A stretch of 64,000 bases of DNA, taken from positions 1 through 64,000 of the forward strand of contig JAWKTE010000005.1 in assembly GCA_041401985.1 (NCBI GenBank). The letters run 5' to 3'. The position numbers were made by a program, and so were the translations under genes. Shown here in pieces: positions 17,812-26,635 of this stretch. The stretch's first letter is position 1. Every line of letters begins with the position of its first letter. Source of the stretch: JACKHA01 sp041401985 (GTDB lineage: Bacteria > Planctomycetota > Phycisphaerae > Phycisphaerales > UBA1924). The notes under the pieces are model-generated. The model was not told the origin of the DNA, did not search any database, and saw nothing but the letters and a program-made list of their open reading frames with translations.

Positions 17812-19133
17812 ATGATCGGCGATCGCGACAGTTCGGTCGGTGCGTCGGGCCGCGTGGTCATCACGGGCATGGGCGCGGTGTCGTGCTGCGGCGTCGGCGT
17901 GACGGCGCTGTGGGACGCCGTCGTGGCCGGGCGGCCCGGCGGCGTGTGGTTCGAGACGGCGCGGGGAAAGTGGGCGGCGTGCCCGGTGGGCGTGGGGCGA
18001 TTCGGGATCGAGGACCACGCGGCGTTGCGGCGGCAGGACCGGCACGTGGTGCTTGGCGCCGTGGCCGCGATGGAGGCGGTCGGACAGGCGGGGCTGTTGA
18101 TCGACGCGGGCGCCGGGGCCGGCGCAGGGTGCGACCCGCGCCTCGGCGTCGTGTGGGGCACATCGCGCGGGCCGATGGGCGTGTGGGAGCAGGTGTGGGG
18201 TGATGCGCTGAGGGGCGGCGCCCGCGCCCGGGCTGGTGCCCGCGGGCACGCTGGCCACGGGGGCGGGGGCGGCTCTCGGTGCTGCTGGGTGCAGGCGGGC
18301 CAGTGATGGGCGTGTCCGCGGCGTGCGCGTCTGGGGCGCACGCGATCGCGACCGGAGCGAGGATGATCCTCAGCGGCGAGGCCGATGCCGTTGTCGCGGG
18401 GGCGTCCGACGCGGTGCTGTCGGCGATCACGCTGGCGCAGTTCGACGCCGCCGGGCTGCTGGCGAGCCACGACGACCCCGCCCGGGCGTGCCGCCCGTTC
18501 GATGTGGGGCGAAATGGCACGGTCTTCGGCGAGGGGGCGGGGGCCGTCGTGCTGGAGCGCGAGTCGCACGCGCACCGCCGGGGCGCGCCGGTGCTCGCCC
18601 GCCTGCTCGGCTGGGGGCTGTCGGCCGACGCGTGCGGGCGGATCGACCCCGACCCGAGCGGAGCCGGGCTCGAGCGGGCCGTGCGCGCGTCGCTGGAGAT
18701 GGCGCGGGTCGGACGCGGCGGCGTTGCGTACGTGAACCTGCATGGCACCGGCACTCGGGCAAATGACGCGGCCGAGGCGGGGGTGATGACCAGGGTGTTC
18801 GGTGATCTTCGAGACCGGGCGGGTGCGGATGCGGCGCGGGCCGGATCGGTTGGCACGAGCCCCACCGACACAGATGGGCGCCCGTGGGTCGGGTCTACGA
18901 AGGGCGCGACGGGCCACTGCGTCGGCGCGACCGCTTCGATCGAGGCGATCGTCGCAGTTGAGGCGTTGCGTCGCCGCTTCGTGCCGCCGAGCGCGAACCT
19001 GGCAACGCCGGACCCGACGCTGGATGCCCGATTCGTCGTCGGCGAACCCCGGGCGATCGGAGCGGGGGCCGCGATGTCAATCAGCGCGGGATTCTGGGGG
19101 TTGAACGCGTGCCTGGTGTTCGGGGTGCCATAG
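17812..19133 (+). pseudogene. Beta-ketoacyl synthase gene split by two frame changes
   Basis: The first segment (17812 to about 18215) encodes VVITGMGAVSCCG and VVWGTSRGPMGVWEQV. A second frame carries LVPAGTLATGAGAAL (about 18230-18275). A third (about 18279-19133) carries GVSAACASGAHA with the active-site Cys (codon 18324), LHGTGT (His, 18741) and GATGHCVGA (His, 18915), ending normally. All catalytic residues of a FabF-type condensing enzyme are therefore present, but two +1 frame changes within some 70 bp break the reading. Either the gene is decaying or two indel errors lie in this very GC-rich stretch. No acyl-carrier-protein gene is adjacent, so a standard FabF role is not shown. Confidence 0.8.
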
Positions 19134-19205
19134 GCGTCCCGACGGACCGATCGCCTGCGGCCCGATTGTGCCCCCAGTCGACCCGCTCCCTCCCAACAAT
19201 CCCCC

Positions 19206-20141
19206 GTGCCCCACACCAACACCGCCCACCTCGACCACGCCCTCTCGCACTCCCCCGCCTGCGTCGGGCTCGACCCCGTGCTCGAGAAACTCCCCGAGCC
19301 GCTACGAGCCGAGCACTGGCAGCCCCCCCGCGCCATCGAGCACTTCTGCCGCGGCGTGCTCGACGCCGTCGCCCCGCACGTCCGGATCGTCAAGCCGCAA
19401 TCGGCATGCTTCGAACGCTACGGGTCGCCCGGCTGGCTGGCCCTCGACCACACCATCCGCCACGCCCGCGACCTGGGCCTGTTCGTGATCCTCGACGCCA
19501 AGCGAGGCGACATCGGCGTCTCGGCCGAGCACTACGCCGCCGCCGCCGCGAACCTCGGCGCCCACGCCATCACCGTCAGTCCATATCTCGGCGCGGAGAC
19601 GATCGAGCCGTATCTCGACGCCGGCCTGGTCGTGTTCGTGCTCGTCAGAACATCAAACCCCGGCGGCGACCAGGTCCAGTCGCCCGCGCTCGCCGATGGA
19701 CGAACAGTGGGGGGGATGGTCGCCCAGATCGTGCGCGACCTCGGAGCGGCCCGAACCCCACCGCCCGAGCCAGGAACCGAGCCGAAGCCCGCCCCGCAAC
19801 CCGGGATGCAAGCCGCGCCATCAACCCACTCACGCCGCTCCAACCCGGTCGGCGCAGTTGTCGGCGCGACCAAGGCAGAGGAGGGCGTGGCCCTCCGCCG
19901 ACTCATGCCCGACACGCTCTTCCTCGTCCCCGGCTACGGCGCCCAGGGCGGCACGCTCGACCACGTTCGACGCCTCGTCCGCCCAGCAGCCACCGGCCCC
20001 GCCGACGCCGGCGTGATCGTGAACTCCAGCCGCGCCGTGCTGTATCCCAGGACGCCCGACACGGGCGACTGGGCAACCGCGATCGGCCAGGCCGCCGCTC
20101 GCCTCGCCAGCGAACTCGAGGCGCTGTTCCCGGGCGCGTGA
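19206..20141 (+). CDS. pyrF: Orotidine 5'-phosphate decarboxylase (PyrF type 2)
   Basis: 311 residues from GTG. It decarboxylates OMP to UMP, the last step of pyrimidine synthesis. It shows CVGLDP near the N-terminus, VKPQSACFERYG, the catalytic FVILDAKRGDIG (Asp/Lys), and LFLVPGYGAQGG with VIVNSSRAVLY at the phosphate-binding end. A Pro/Glu-rich stretch of about 30 residues (from TPPPEPG to STHSRRS) is inserted before AVVGATK and looks like a disordered loop. The leader is pyrimidine-rich without a Shine-Dalgarno, with AACAAT 5 nt before GTG. Confidence 0.93.
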   Translation: MPHTNTAHLDHALSHSPACVGLDPVLEKLPEPLRAEHWQPPRAIEHFCRGVLDAVAPHVRIVKPQSACFERYGSPGWLALDHTIRHARDLGLFVILDAKRGDIGVSAEHYAAAAANLGAHAITVSPYLGAETIEPYLDAGLVVFVLVRTSNPGGDQVQSPALADGRTVGGMVAQIVRDLGAARTPPPEPGTEPKPAPQPGMQAAPSTHSRRSNPVGAVVGATKAEEGVALRRLMPDTLFLVPGYGAQGGTLDHVRRLVRPAATGPADAGVIVNSSRAVLYPRTPDTGDWATAIGQAAARLASELEALFPGA

Positions 20142-20335
20142 CACGCCGAAACCGGAGCCCGACCAAACCGCCCCGGTTCTCGGACCGCCCGCTCCCAACC
20201 CGCCCATCCGTCCCCGGCGCCCACCCTCACAAACGGAACAGCCCCCCCAGGCGTCAGCCCCGCGCGTCACGCCACGCCCAACCCGCGCCGTCGGCGCGCC
20301 GATGACCCACTCGGGTTCTCGGCGGTTGGAGCCGC

Positions 20336-20360
20336 CGACGCCCGGCAGCGCTGGGCGTCG
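20336..20360. promoter_or_regulatory. Hairpin just upstream of motA
   Basis: CGACGCCC and GGGCGTCG form a perfect 8-bp stem with a 9-nt loop ending 21 bp before the motA start. It could be an operator or an mRNA hairpin. No T-run follows, so it is not a terminator. Confidence 0.35.
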
Positions 20361-20381
20361 TGCACAACGGCAGGAGCGGCC

Positions 20382-21161
20382 ATGGACAAGGCCAGTGTCA
20401 TCGGAACGGTCCTCGGCGTGGTCTCCCTCGTGTGGGTGAGCTGGCTCGCGTCCAAGGGCGACCTGATGATCTTCTGGTCCGTCGAGGGCGTCATCAGCGT
20501 CATCGGCGGCTCGATCGGGGCGGCCTTCATGGCGATCCCGCTCGAGAAGATCGTGAAGGTGCCGGGCTACATGAAGGCCTTCACGTTTTACAAGGCCAAA
20601 AGCCCCGCCCAGATGGTGGAACTCTTCGGCCGCCTCTCCGAAAAGGCCCGTCGCGACGGCATCCTCGCCCTCGAGTCCGAGATCGAAGCCCTCGACGACC
20701 GGTTCCTGGCCGCCGGCCTCAAGGCCGCCGTCGATGGCGTCGACCCCGGCGCGGTCGAGGCCAACCTGCGGATGGAGATCCTCGCCATGCAGGACCGCCA
20801 CAAGTCCGCCAAGAAACTCTTCGACTCGATCAAAACCTACGGCCCTGCCTGGGGCCTGATCGGCACACTTCTGGGCCAGATCGGCATGTTCGGCTCGCTC
20901 GGCGGATCGATCGAACTCATGGGTGAGATGCTCGCCCTGTCGGTCGTAGGAACGCTGTACGGGGCCATCGTCGCCAACGTGTTCGCCGGCCCGATGGGCG
21001 ACAAACTGGCCCTGCGATCCGGAGAAGAGATCCTCTCACGCGAGATGATGATCCAGGGCATCCTCTCCATCCAGGCCGGCGACAACCCGCGCGTCACCAC
21101 CGACCGCCTGCTGGCGTTCATCCCCGCCGCGGCCCGGGTCAAACTGCAGGCCGCCGCCTGA
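20382..21161 (+). CDS. motA: MotA/PomA-type flagellar stator protein
   Basis: 259 residues with four membrane helices: two near the N-terminus (GTVLGVVSLVWVSWLA and ISVIGGSIGAAFMAI) and two after a charged cytoplasmic loop (YGPAWGLIGTLLGQIGMFG and MLALSVVGTLYGAIVANVFAGP). The loop and the P-A-W/GLIGT motif are typical of MotA/PomA, the ion-channel half of the stator that drives flagellar rotation. CAGGAG is the Shine-Dalgarno. motB follows after 34 bp, forming a two-gene operon with no other flagellar genes in the window. Confidence 0.93.
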   Translation: MDKASVIGTVLGVVSLVWVSWLASKGDLMIFWSVEGVISVIGGSIGAAFMAIPLEKIVKVPGYMKAFTFYKAKSPAQMVELFGRLSEKARRDGILALESEIEALDDRFLAAGLKAAVDGVDPGAVEANLRMEILAMQDRHKSAKKLFDSIKTYGPAWGLIGTLLGQIGMFGSLGGSIELMGEMLALSVVGTLYGAIVANVFAGPMGDKLALRSGEEILSREMMIQGILSIQAGDNPRVTTDRLLAFIPAAARVKLQAAA

Positions 21162-21195
21162 ACCGCGACCCGACCCGCCACTCCGGGAACCCCGC

Positions 21196-22026
21196 ATGAG
21201 CGAGCACGACGAGAAGCAGGACAAGCCCAAGGGACCCGCACACTGCGCATGCGAGGAAGCCGGCGGTGGCGCGCCCGAGTGGCTCGTCTCCTACGCCGAC
21301 AACCTCAGCCTCCTGCTCGCGTTCTTCGTCATCCTGCTCGCCATGAACCTCAAGGAGGACACCTCCGGCGGCATCGGCGGCAAAGAGGAGTTCGGCGGCC
21401 AGCCCACCGTCGCCAATGTCGACCTCGCCCTGGCCATCCGCTCCGCGTTCAACAACCCCGTCAGCGCGAACTCCACGCTTCCCAACGAGCAGCGCCTCGT
21501 CCAGCGCATGCGCGAACGCTCCGGCCACCTGGGAAACGCCGTCGACGAGGGCCAGGACGGGCAGTACGACGCCGTCCAGGCCCAGGCCCCGACCGAGTTC
21601 TACGTCCCCAGCGGCGTCGTGGAGTTCGCCTTCGGGTCCTCGGCCATCTCGGCCGTCGGCCGCGAGCACGCCGAGCAGGTCGCCGCCGAGATCCACGACC
21701 TGGCCTACGTCATCGAGGTCCGCGGGCACGCCAGCCCGTTCGAGGTCTTCCGCAACGAACGCGAGGGCATGCACCTCTCGTTCGAGCGGGCCCTCGCCGT
21801 CGCCGAGGCCCTCGTCGACGCCGGCGTTCCCTGGGACAACCTCCACGTGGTTGCCGTCAGCGACGGCGTGCCCCTCGGCGACCGCGCCACCACCCGCGCC
21901 GAGGGAGAACGCCACCAGGTCGTTGAAATCGTCACCACCGCGCGCCGCGTCCGAGAGGGCGTCGGCGGCGAGGCCCACATCGCGCCCGGCATGGTCCCCA
22001 GCCCCACCGGCTCACGCGGGCCATAG
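21196..22026 (+). CDS. motB: MotB-type stator protein with OmpA peptidoglycan-binding domain
   Basis: 276 residues. A single membrane helix follows the plug motif: PEWLVSYADNLSLLLAFFVILLAMN, with the conserved channel Asp in SYADN. The C-terminal OmpA/MotB domain shows VEFAFGSSAIS, VIEVRGHASPFE and LSFERALAVAEAL, for anchoring to peptidoglycan. It couples ion flow through MotA to torque. Whether the ion is H+ or Na+ cannot be read. The N-terminus has an unusual Cys-containing segment (HCACEE). Confidence 0.92.
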   Translation: MSEHDEKQDKPKGPAHCACEEAGGGAPEWLVSYADNLSLLLAFFVILLAMNLKEDTSGGIGGKEEFGGQPTVANVDLALAIRSAFNNPVSANSTLPNEQRLVQRMRERSGHLGNAVDEGQDGQYDAVQAQAPTEFYVPSGVVEFAFGSSAISAVGREHAEQVAAEIHDLAYVIEVRGHASPFEVFRNEREGMHLSFERALAVAEALVDAGVPWDNLHVVAVSDGVPLGDRATTRAEGERHQVVEIVTTARRVREGVGGEAHIAPGMVPSPTGSRGP

Positions 22027-22125
22027 GCGCCAGCCACCCCGGTCGCAACGAGGCTCCATTTCCGGCAGCGGGCCAACGCACCCCGCCCGCGCCGATACCC
22101 TACGGGCGTCCCCAAGGAGCCCGCC

Positions 22126-22710
22126 ATGCCCGATGTCAAAGTCCTCGCGTTCTCCGGCAGCGCCCGGCGTGAATCGCTCAACACCAAACTCCTCCGCGTC
22201 GCCGCCGAGGGCGTCGCCGCCGCTGACGGCAAACTCACGCTCATCGACATGCGCGACTACGACATGCCGATCTACAACGGCGACCTCGAAGAACGCTCCG
22301 GCCTCCCCGAGCGGGCCAAAGCGTTCAAGCAACTGCTCATCGACCACCACGGGTTCCTGATCGCCTGCCCCGAGTACAACTCCTCGTTCACCCCGCTGCT
22401 CAAGAACGCCATCGACTGGGCCAGCCGCCCGGAGCCGAACCAGCCGCCGCTGCTGGCCTTCGCGGGGAAGGTCGCGGGCCTCGTCGCGGCCTCCGCCGGC
22501 GCCATGGGCGGCTACCGCGGCCTGCAGCAGGTCCGCTACGTCCTGGGCAACATCCGCACCATCGTCCTGCCCGACATGTACGCCCTGAGCGGGGCCGACC
22601 AGGCCTTCGACGACAGCGGCGCGATGAAGGACGCCAAGAAGGCCGACATGGCCCGGAACATCGGGCGAAACGTGGTTGAGACGGCCCGCCGCCTGATGAC
22701 GGCGTCGTGA
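22126..22710 (+). CDS. NAD(P)H-dependent FMN reductase family protein
   Basis: 194 residues with the flavodoxin-like fold of the ArsH/YieF/ChrR group: FMN-phosphate motif FSGSARRESLNTKL and PEYNSSFTPLLKNAIDW. It should reduce quinones, chromate or azo compounds with NAD(P)H via FMN; the physiological substrate is not shown. AAGGAG precedes the start by 7 nt. It ends 46 bp from the convergent small gene at 22757. Confidence 0.92.
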   Translation: MPDVKVLAFSGSARRESLNTKLLRVAAEGVAAADGKLTLIDMRDYDMPIYNGDLEERSGLPERAKAFKQLLIDHHGFLIACPEYNSSFTPLLKNAIDWASRPEPNQPPLLAFAGKVAGLVAASAGAMGGYRGLQQVRYVLGNIRTIVLPDMYALSGADQAFDDSGAMKDAKKADMARNIGRNVVETARRLMTAS

Positions 22711-22756
22711 CGTGCGCTGCCGCGAAGGGCAGCCCGGCAACATGCGGCGGATCGCG

Positions 22757-23005
22757 CTACTTGCCGCGAGGGCGTCGGCGCGTGGCTCGCTTCGCGTGCC
22801 CGTTCTCCAAGGTCTCGATCGACGCAACGTGCAGGTAGGACACCATCACACTGCGGTCATCCGCAAGTGCGATGAAGATCCGGCTCTTCATCGGCACGAC
22901 GAGATCGGGATTGGTCACGTCGTACGCCCGCCCACTGCTGGTGACCACCCGGAACGGCACGAACGGCTCCGACTGCAGCATGTCGATCACGGCTTCGCTC
23001 GTCAT
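22757..23005 (-). CDS. Small conserved protein of the PFRPF-type planctomycete family
   Basis: 82 residues starting MTSEAVIDMLQSEPFVPFRV. The pattern of a short helix, then a (Q)PFxPFRV strand, GRAYDVTNPDLVVP, and a final MVSYLHVASIE resembles small proteins that I recall as frequent in planctomycetes, without known function. The C-terminus is basic (KRATRRRPRGK). It lies 19 bp downstream of the PAS-GAF-receiver gene and is probably co-transcribed with it. Confidence 0.7.
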   Translation of the reverse strand: MTSEAVIDMLQSEPFVPFRVVTSSGRAYDVTNPDLVVPMKSRIFIALADDRSVMVSYLHVASIETLENGHAKRATRRRPRGK

Positions 23006-23024
23006 CGATGGCTCCAAGTGGGTT

Positions 23025-24758
23025 TCATGCCGACGCGTTCTCGCCCCCCAGCGCCTTGCGCACCTCGTCCACCAGCCGCTCAACCTGGAAAGGCTTGAAC
23101 AGCACGCTCTGCAGACCCTCCTGGCTCGCTCGCACGATCGAGTGGTGCGGGTCGTACCCGAAGCCCGTCATCAGGATCACCGGCGCCGCCGGGCAGCCGA
23201 CCCGCGCCGCCGCGAACACCTCGTACCCGTTGTGGTCCGGCATCTTGATGTCCGACAGCACCAGCTCGTACGCGTCCACCGCGCCCGCGCCCGCCTTCTC
23301 AAGCAGCGCGATCGCCTCGCCGCCGCTGCCCGCGATCGTCACGCGGCAGCCGCGATTGGTCAGCACGTCCGCGATGATCCGCCGGATCTTCTCCTCGTTG
23401 TCCGCGATCAGCACGCGCCGCCCCAGCAGCACCGGGTCCTTCTCGCGCGCCGCCAAGGCCCGGTCCACGCCCAGCAGCGTCTGCGGCCCCGTCGCGCACT
23501 CACGCACGCGGCTGCGGATCGACTCCACATCCGCCCGGATCCGCGCCACGTGGCTGGCCATCTCCGGCGCCGCGGCCGCCGCCTGGTCCAGCCACTGGAT
23601 CTCGCCCACCAGATCGGCCAGCGGCTCATCCAGTTCGCCCTCGACGCGCCCCGTCACGCTCTGGTTCACCGCCGAACGCTCGACGATCAGCAGGTCCAGC
23701 ATGTGCAACGCCACCGCCACATGCCGCGAGAAGATCTCAAGGAACTGCAGGTCCTCGTCCGTGTACGCCGACGCCTGCTTCGACTCCAGTTGCATCACCC
23801 CGAGCAGCCGGTCGTGCAGCATCAGCGGCACCGTCAGCGAACTCCGGGCGTCCTCGCTCGAATACACCGCGTTCTCATCCAGGCGGCAGTCGCGGCACAG
23901 ATACGCCGACCCCGTCGCCGCCACACGCCCCACGATCCCGCTGCCCTCCGGCTCCGCGTAGCACTCCATCTCACGCTTCGGCTGTCCGTCGCTGGACATC
24001 ACCACTTCCAGGCGACGGCTCGGCTCGTCGATCAGCCGGATCACCAGCCGGTCGAACGCCAGCAGCTCCGCCGTATGCCGCACGATCTTCTGCTCGAGCG
24101 TCGAGAGCCGCTCAACAACGTTCTTCTTGCGGATCGCGTCGGCCTCGATGCGGACCAGTTCCGCCCCGGCCTTGCTGATCGCGTCCATCTTCGCCTTCAT
24201 CCGCGACGCCGCGGTCACGTCACGCACCAGCACCGCCAGACGCTCGACCCGCGAGCCCTCCGTCGTGCCCGCGGCGATCACGGGCGAAACGAACACCTCG
24301 TACACCCGCTCCGAGGCCGCCCCCTTCGAACCACCCGAGACGAGTTCAAACTTGCACGACGCTGGCGCCGGCCCCGCCGCCCCGCCCGCGGTCGGGTGGT
24401 CCCGCAGCCACGCCGACGACTCGATGCACACCCCCGCCATCCCCCGCCGGACCTCCTCCGGCAGCGAGTCGTAGAACCGGTTCGACCACAGCACCCGCCC
24501 GTCGCCCTCCGCAAGGCACACGCCCTCGCCGATCGAATCCAGCAGCACCTGCGACAGCGGCACGCCCCCCAGCGTCCGAACCGCCGGCAGCGCCTCGGCA
24601 TCGACCAACACCGCATCCACGCGATCCCCCCCGATCGGGGCGTCGGCCGCGTGATCCGTCACGACCTCGTACCGGTCCGAGAGCGCGTACCGAGCGTCAT
24701 CGGGCTTCACGTGGCGCCCGCGAAGGATCAACAACTTGGGTCGATCGACATCGCTCAT
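23025..24758 (-). CDS. PAS-GAF-receiver signalling protein without a kinase domain
   Basis: 577 residues from MSDVDRPKLL. A short N-terminal region is followed by PAS (about 70-190), a coiled coil, and GAF (about 240-390, with GIVGRVAATGSAYLCRD and SSLTVPLMLHDRLLGVMQLES). A helical hairpin then stands where a histidine-kinase dimerisation domain would be, but without the H-box, and a C-terminal receiver shows LSDIKMPDHNGYEV (phospho-Asp), ILMTGFG and LFKPF. There is no HATPase domain and no DNA-binding output. It is therefore a phosphorylatable scaffold or a degenerate hybrid sensor. It is divergent from the ABC operon (181-bp gap). Confidence 0.88.
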   Translation of the reverse strand: MSDVDRPKLLILRGRHVKPDDARYALSDRYEVVTDHAADAPIGGDRVDAVLVDAEALPAVRTLGGVPLSQVLLDSIGEGVCLAEGDGRVLWSNRFYDSLPEEVRRGMAGVCIESSAWLRDHPTAGGAAGPAPASCKFELVSGGSKGAASERVYEVFVSPVIAAGTTEGSRVERLAVLVRDVTAASRMKAKMDAISKAGAELVRIEADAIRKKNVVERLSTLEQKIVRHTAELLAFDRLVIRLIDEPSRRLEVVMSSDGQPKREMECYAEPEGSGIVGRVAATGSAYLCRDCRLDENAVYSSEDARSSLTVPLMLHDRLLGVMQLESKQASAYTDEDLQFLEIFSRHVAVALHMLDLLIVERSAVNQSVTGRVEGELDEPLADLVGEIQWLDQAAAAAPEMASHVARIRADVESIRSRVRECATGPQTLLGVDRALAAREKDPVLLGRRVLIADNEEKIRRIIADVLTNRGCRVTIAGSGGEAIALLEKAGAGAVDAYELVLSDIKMPDHNGYEVFAAARVGCPAAPVILMTGFGYDPHHSIVRASQEGLQSVLFKPFQVERLVDEVRKALGGENASA

Positions 24759-24901
24759 GGGTTCGGTCGGCCCCGGAACCTGCCCGGGCCGCCCCCTATC
24801 ACCGATCCTACGCACGAGGCGTCAGCAACATTTCAGGCCCGCGATCGGGGTTCTGCCCCGTCCGCGTCCCCGACCGGACCGGTTCCACCGATTTGGCGTA
24901 C

Positions 24902-24932
24902 TTGACATCGGCACCTCGGGACGCGGTACTGT
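24902..24932 (+). promoter_or_regulatory. Promoter of the ABC exporter operon
   Basis: A perfect TTGACA (24902-24907) and TACTGT (24927-24932) are spaced 19 bp apart. The -10 ends 7 nt before the ATG at 24940, and no Shine-Dalgarno is present, so the operon may start with a leaderless message. Confidence 0.5.
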
Positions 24933-24939
24933 GGTCCAC

Positions 24940-25857
24940 ATGATCTCGGTCCGGGAAGTCCACAAGTCGTTCGGGCGCGTCCGGGCCGTCCGGGGGGTCT
25001 CCTTCGACCTGGAGCCGGGTCGGGTGGCCGGGCTGCTGGGGCCGAACGGGGCCGGCAAGTCCACCACCATCCGGATGATCACCGGCTTCCTCCCCCCGGA
25101 CCGGGGTGGGATCGAGGTCTGCGGGCACGACACCATCTCCCGTTCGCTCGAAGCCCGCCGCCAGATTGGTTATCTCCCCGAGTCGGCCCCGCTGTACACC
25201 GAGATGAGCGTCCAGGGATACCTGGACCACCGGGCCCGCCTGTGGCGCATGCCGCGCGCCGACCGCCGCCGGGCCATCGACCGCTGCATCGACCGCTGCG
25301 AACTCCGGACCGTGCGCCGCCGTCGCGTCGGGCACCTCTCGAAGGGCTTCCGCCAGCGCGTGGGTCTGGCCGCCGCCATGCTGCACGACCCGAAAGTCCT
25401 GATCCTCGACGAGCCCTCCAACGGCCTGGACCCGACCCAAATCGTCCACACCCGCCGCCTCGTGCGCGACCTGGCCGAGGGGCGCACCGTCCTCGTGTCC
25501 AGCCACATCCTGGCCGAGGTCGAGCGGACCTGCGACCGGGTCATCGTGATCGCCGGCGGCGAGGTGCGAGCCGACGGCCCCCCGGCGGACCTCTCCAGGG
25601 GCCGCGTCAAGCCCGCGTGCGTGGTCGAGTTCAAGGCCGCGTCGCCCGCGTGGCTCGAGCGCGTCGCCCCCGACGCCTCCGTCACGCTCACGTCACTGCC
25701 CGATTCGTGGACCCGGGCCCGCATCGAGGGCGCGGGCGACATCCGCGAGCCCCTCGCCGCCGCCGCGTCCACCGCGGGCGTGCCCCTCCGCGAACTCCAC
25801 CTCGAATCCACATCCCTCGAACGCCTGTTCATCGACCTCATCGAGTCCGCGCCCTGA
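24940..25857 (+). CDS. ABC transporter ATP-binding protein (GldA-like)
   Basis: 305 residues. Walker A GPNGAGKST, Q-loop region IGYLPESAPLYTEMSV, signature LSKGFRQRVGLA, Walker B VLILDEPSNGLDP and switch His SSHILAE. It drives an exporter whose membrane subunits are encoded next (25913 and 26632), the three-gene arrangement of GldA-GldF-GldG. In Bacteroidetes that set is linked to gliding; outside them the cargo is unknown. The last 80 residues form the accessory domain usual in this subfamily. Confidence 0.93.
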   Translation: MISVREVHKSFGRVRAVRGVSFDLEPGRVAGLLGPNGAGKSTTIRMITGFLPPDRGGIEVCGHDTISRSLEARRQIGYLPESAPLYTEMSVQGYLDHRARLWRMPRADRRRAIDRCIDRCELRTVRRRRVGHLSKGFRQRVGLAAAMLHDPKVLILDEPSNGLDPTQIVHTRRLVRDLAEGRTVLVSSHILAEVERTCDRVIVIAGGEVRADGPPADLSRGRVKPACVVEFKAASPAWLERVAPDASVTLTSLPDSWTRARIEGAGDIREPLAAAASTAGVPLRELHLESTSLERLFIDLIESAP

Positions 25858-25867
25858 CCAACTTGCC

Positions 25868-25896
25868 TCCCTCCGTGTCTCCGTGCCTCCGTGGTG
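25868..25896. repeat. Short CTCCGTG-type repeat between ABC genes
   Basis: Three near-copies of [CT]TCCGTG[TC] in tandem lie in the 55-bp spacer between the ATPase and permease genes. They are of the CACGGAG-type found scattered in several bacterial genomes. No function is implied. Confidence 0.4.
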
Positions 25897-25912
25897 GACC
25901 CCGCGAGCAACC

Positions 25913-26635
25913 ATGCCACTCCCCCTCACCATCGCCGCCCGCGAGTACGCCGCGCTCTTCCGACTCCCCGTTGGGTGGATCGTCATCGCGCTCTACCTCT
26001 TCCTCTCCGGCGTGGTCTTCCTCGTCGGCTCGCTCGCCCCCGGCTCGGCCGCCACGCTCCGAACCTTCTTCGGGGTCTCCACGTTCCTGCTCCTGCCCGT
26101 CTGCCCCGCCATCACCATGCGCCTTCTGGCCGACGAACTCCGCTCCGGCACCATGGAGTCGCTCATGACCGCCCCGGTGCCCGATCTGGCCATCGTGCTG
26201 GGCAAGTACCTGGCCGCGGTCGCGTTCCTCACCACCATGCTCGTGCCCACGCTGGCCCTCCCCGCCATCCTCTTCTACGCCAGCGACCCGCCGCCGGACA
26301 TCGGCCCCATCGCCGCCGGCTACCTCTCGCTCATCCTCACCGGCTGCCTCTACCTCGCCCTGGGCACGCTCGCCTCGGCCTTGACCAGCAGCCAGACCCT
26401 CGCCTTCCTCGGCACCTTCATGACCATCCTGGCCATCCTGCTCGTCTCCTCCGTCGCCGCCGACCAGGTCCCCCAGCCCTGGGGAGACGCCCTCCGCTCC
26501 CTCTCGATCTCCGCCCGCGTGACCGACTTCGCACGTGGCGTCATCGACTCGGCCCACATCGTGTTCTTCCTCTCCGCCTCCGCCTTCGTGCTCATGCTCA
26601 CCCACGTCGCCGTTGAAAGCCGGAGGTGGCGATGA
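25913..26635 (+). CDS. ABC transporter permease (GldF-like)
   Basis: 240 residues with six predicted membrane helices, beginning with LPVGWIVIALYLFLSGVVFLV. LADELRSGTMESLMTAPV is the conserved cytoplasmic motif of ABC-2 type permeases. It forms the channel with the GldA-like ATPase upstream. Its stop overlaps the start of the GldG-like gene (ATGA at 26632-26635), so those two are translationally coupled. I chose the start MPLPLTIAAREYAALF over an upstream in-frame start that would add ten unlikely residues. Confidence 0.9.
   Translation: MPLPLTIAAREYAALFRLPVGWIVIALYLFLSGVVFLVGSLAPGSAATLRTFFGVSTFLLLPVCPAITMRLLADELRSGTMESLMTAPVPDLAIVLGKYLAAVAFLTTMLVPTLALPAILFYASDPPPDIGPIAAGYLSLILTGCLYLALGTLASALTSSQTLAFLGTFMTILAILLVSSVAADQVPQPWGDALRSLSISARVTDFARGVIDSAHIVFFLSASAFVLMLTHVAVESRRWR

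Noticed and set aside
19109..20305. Plus-strand frame overlapping pyrF
   Set aside because: pyrF in the other frame has the catalytic motif DAKRGDIG; this one is Arg/Pro-rich without structure.
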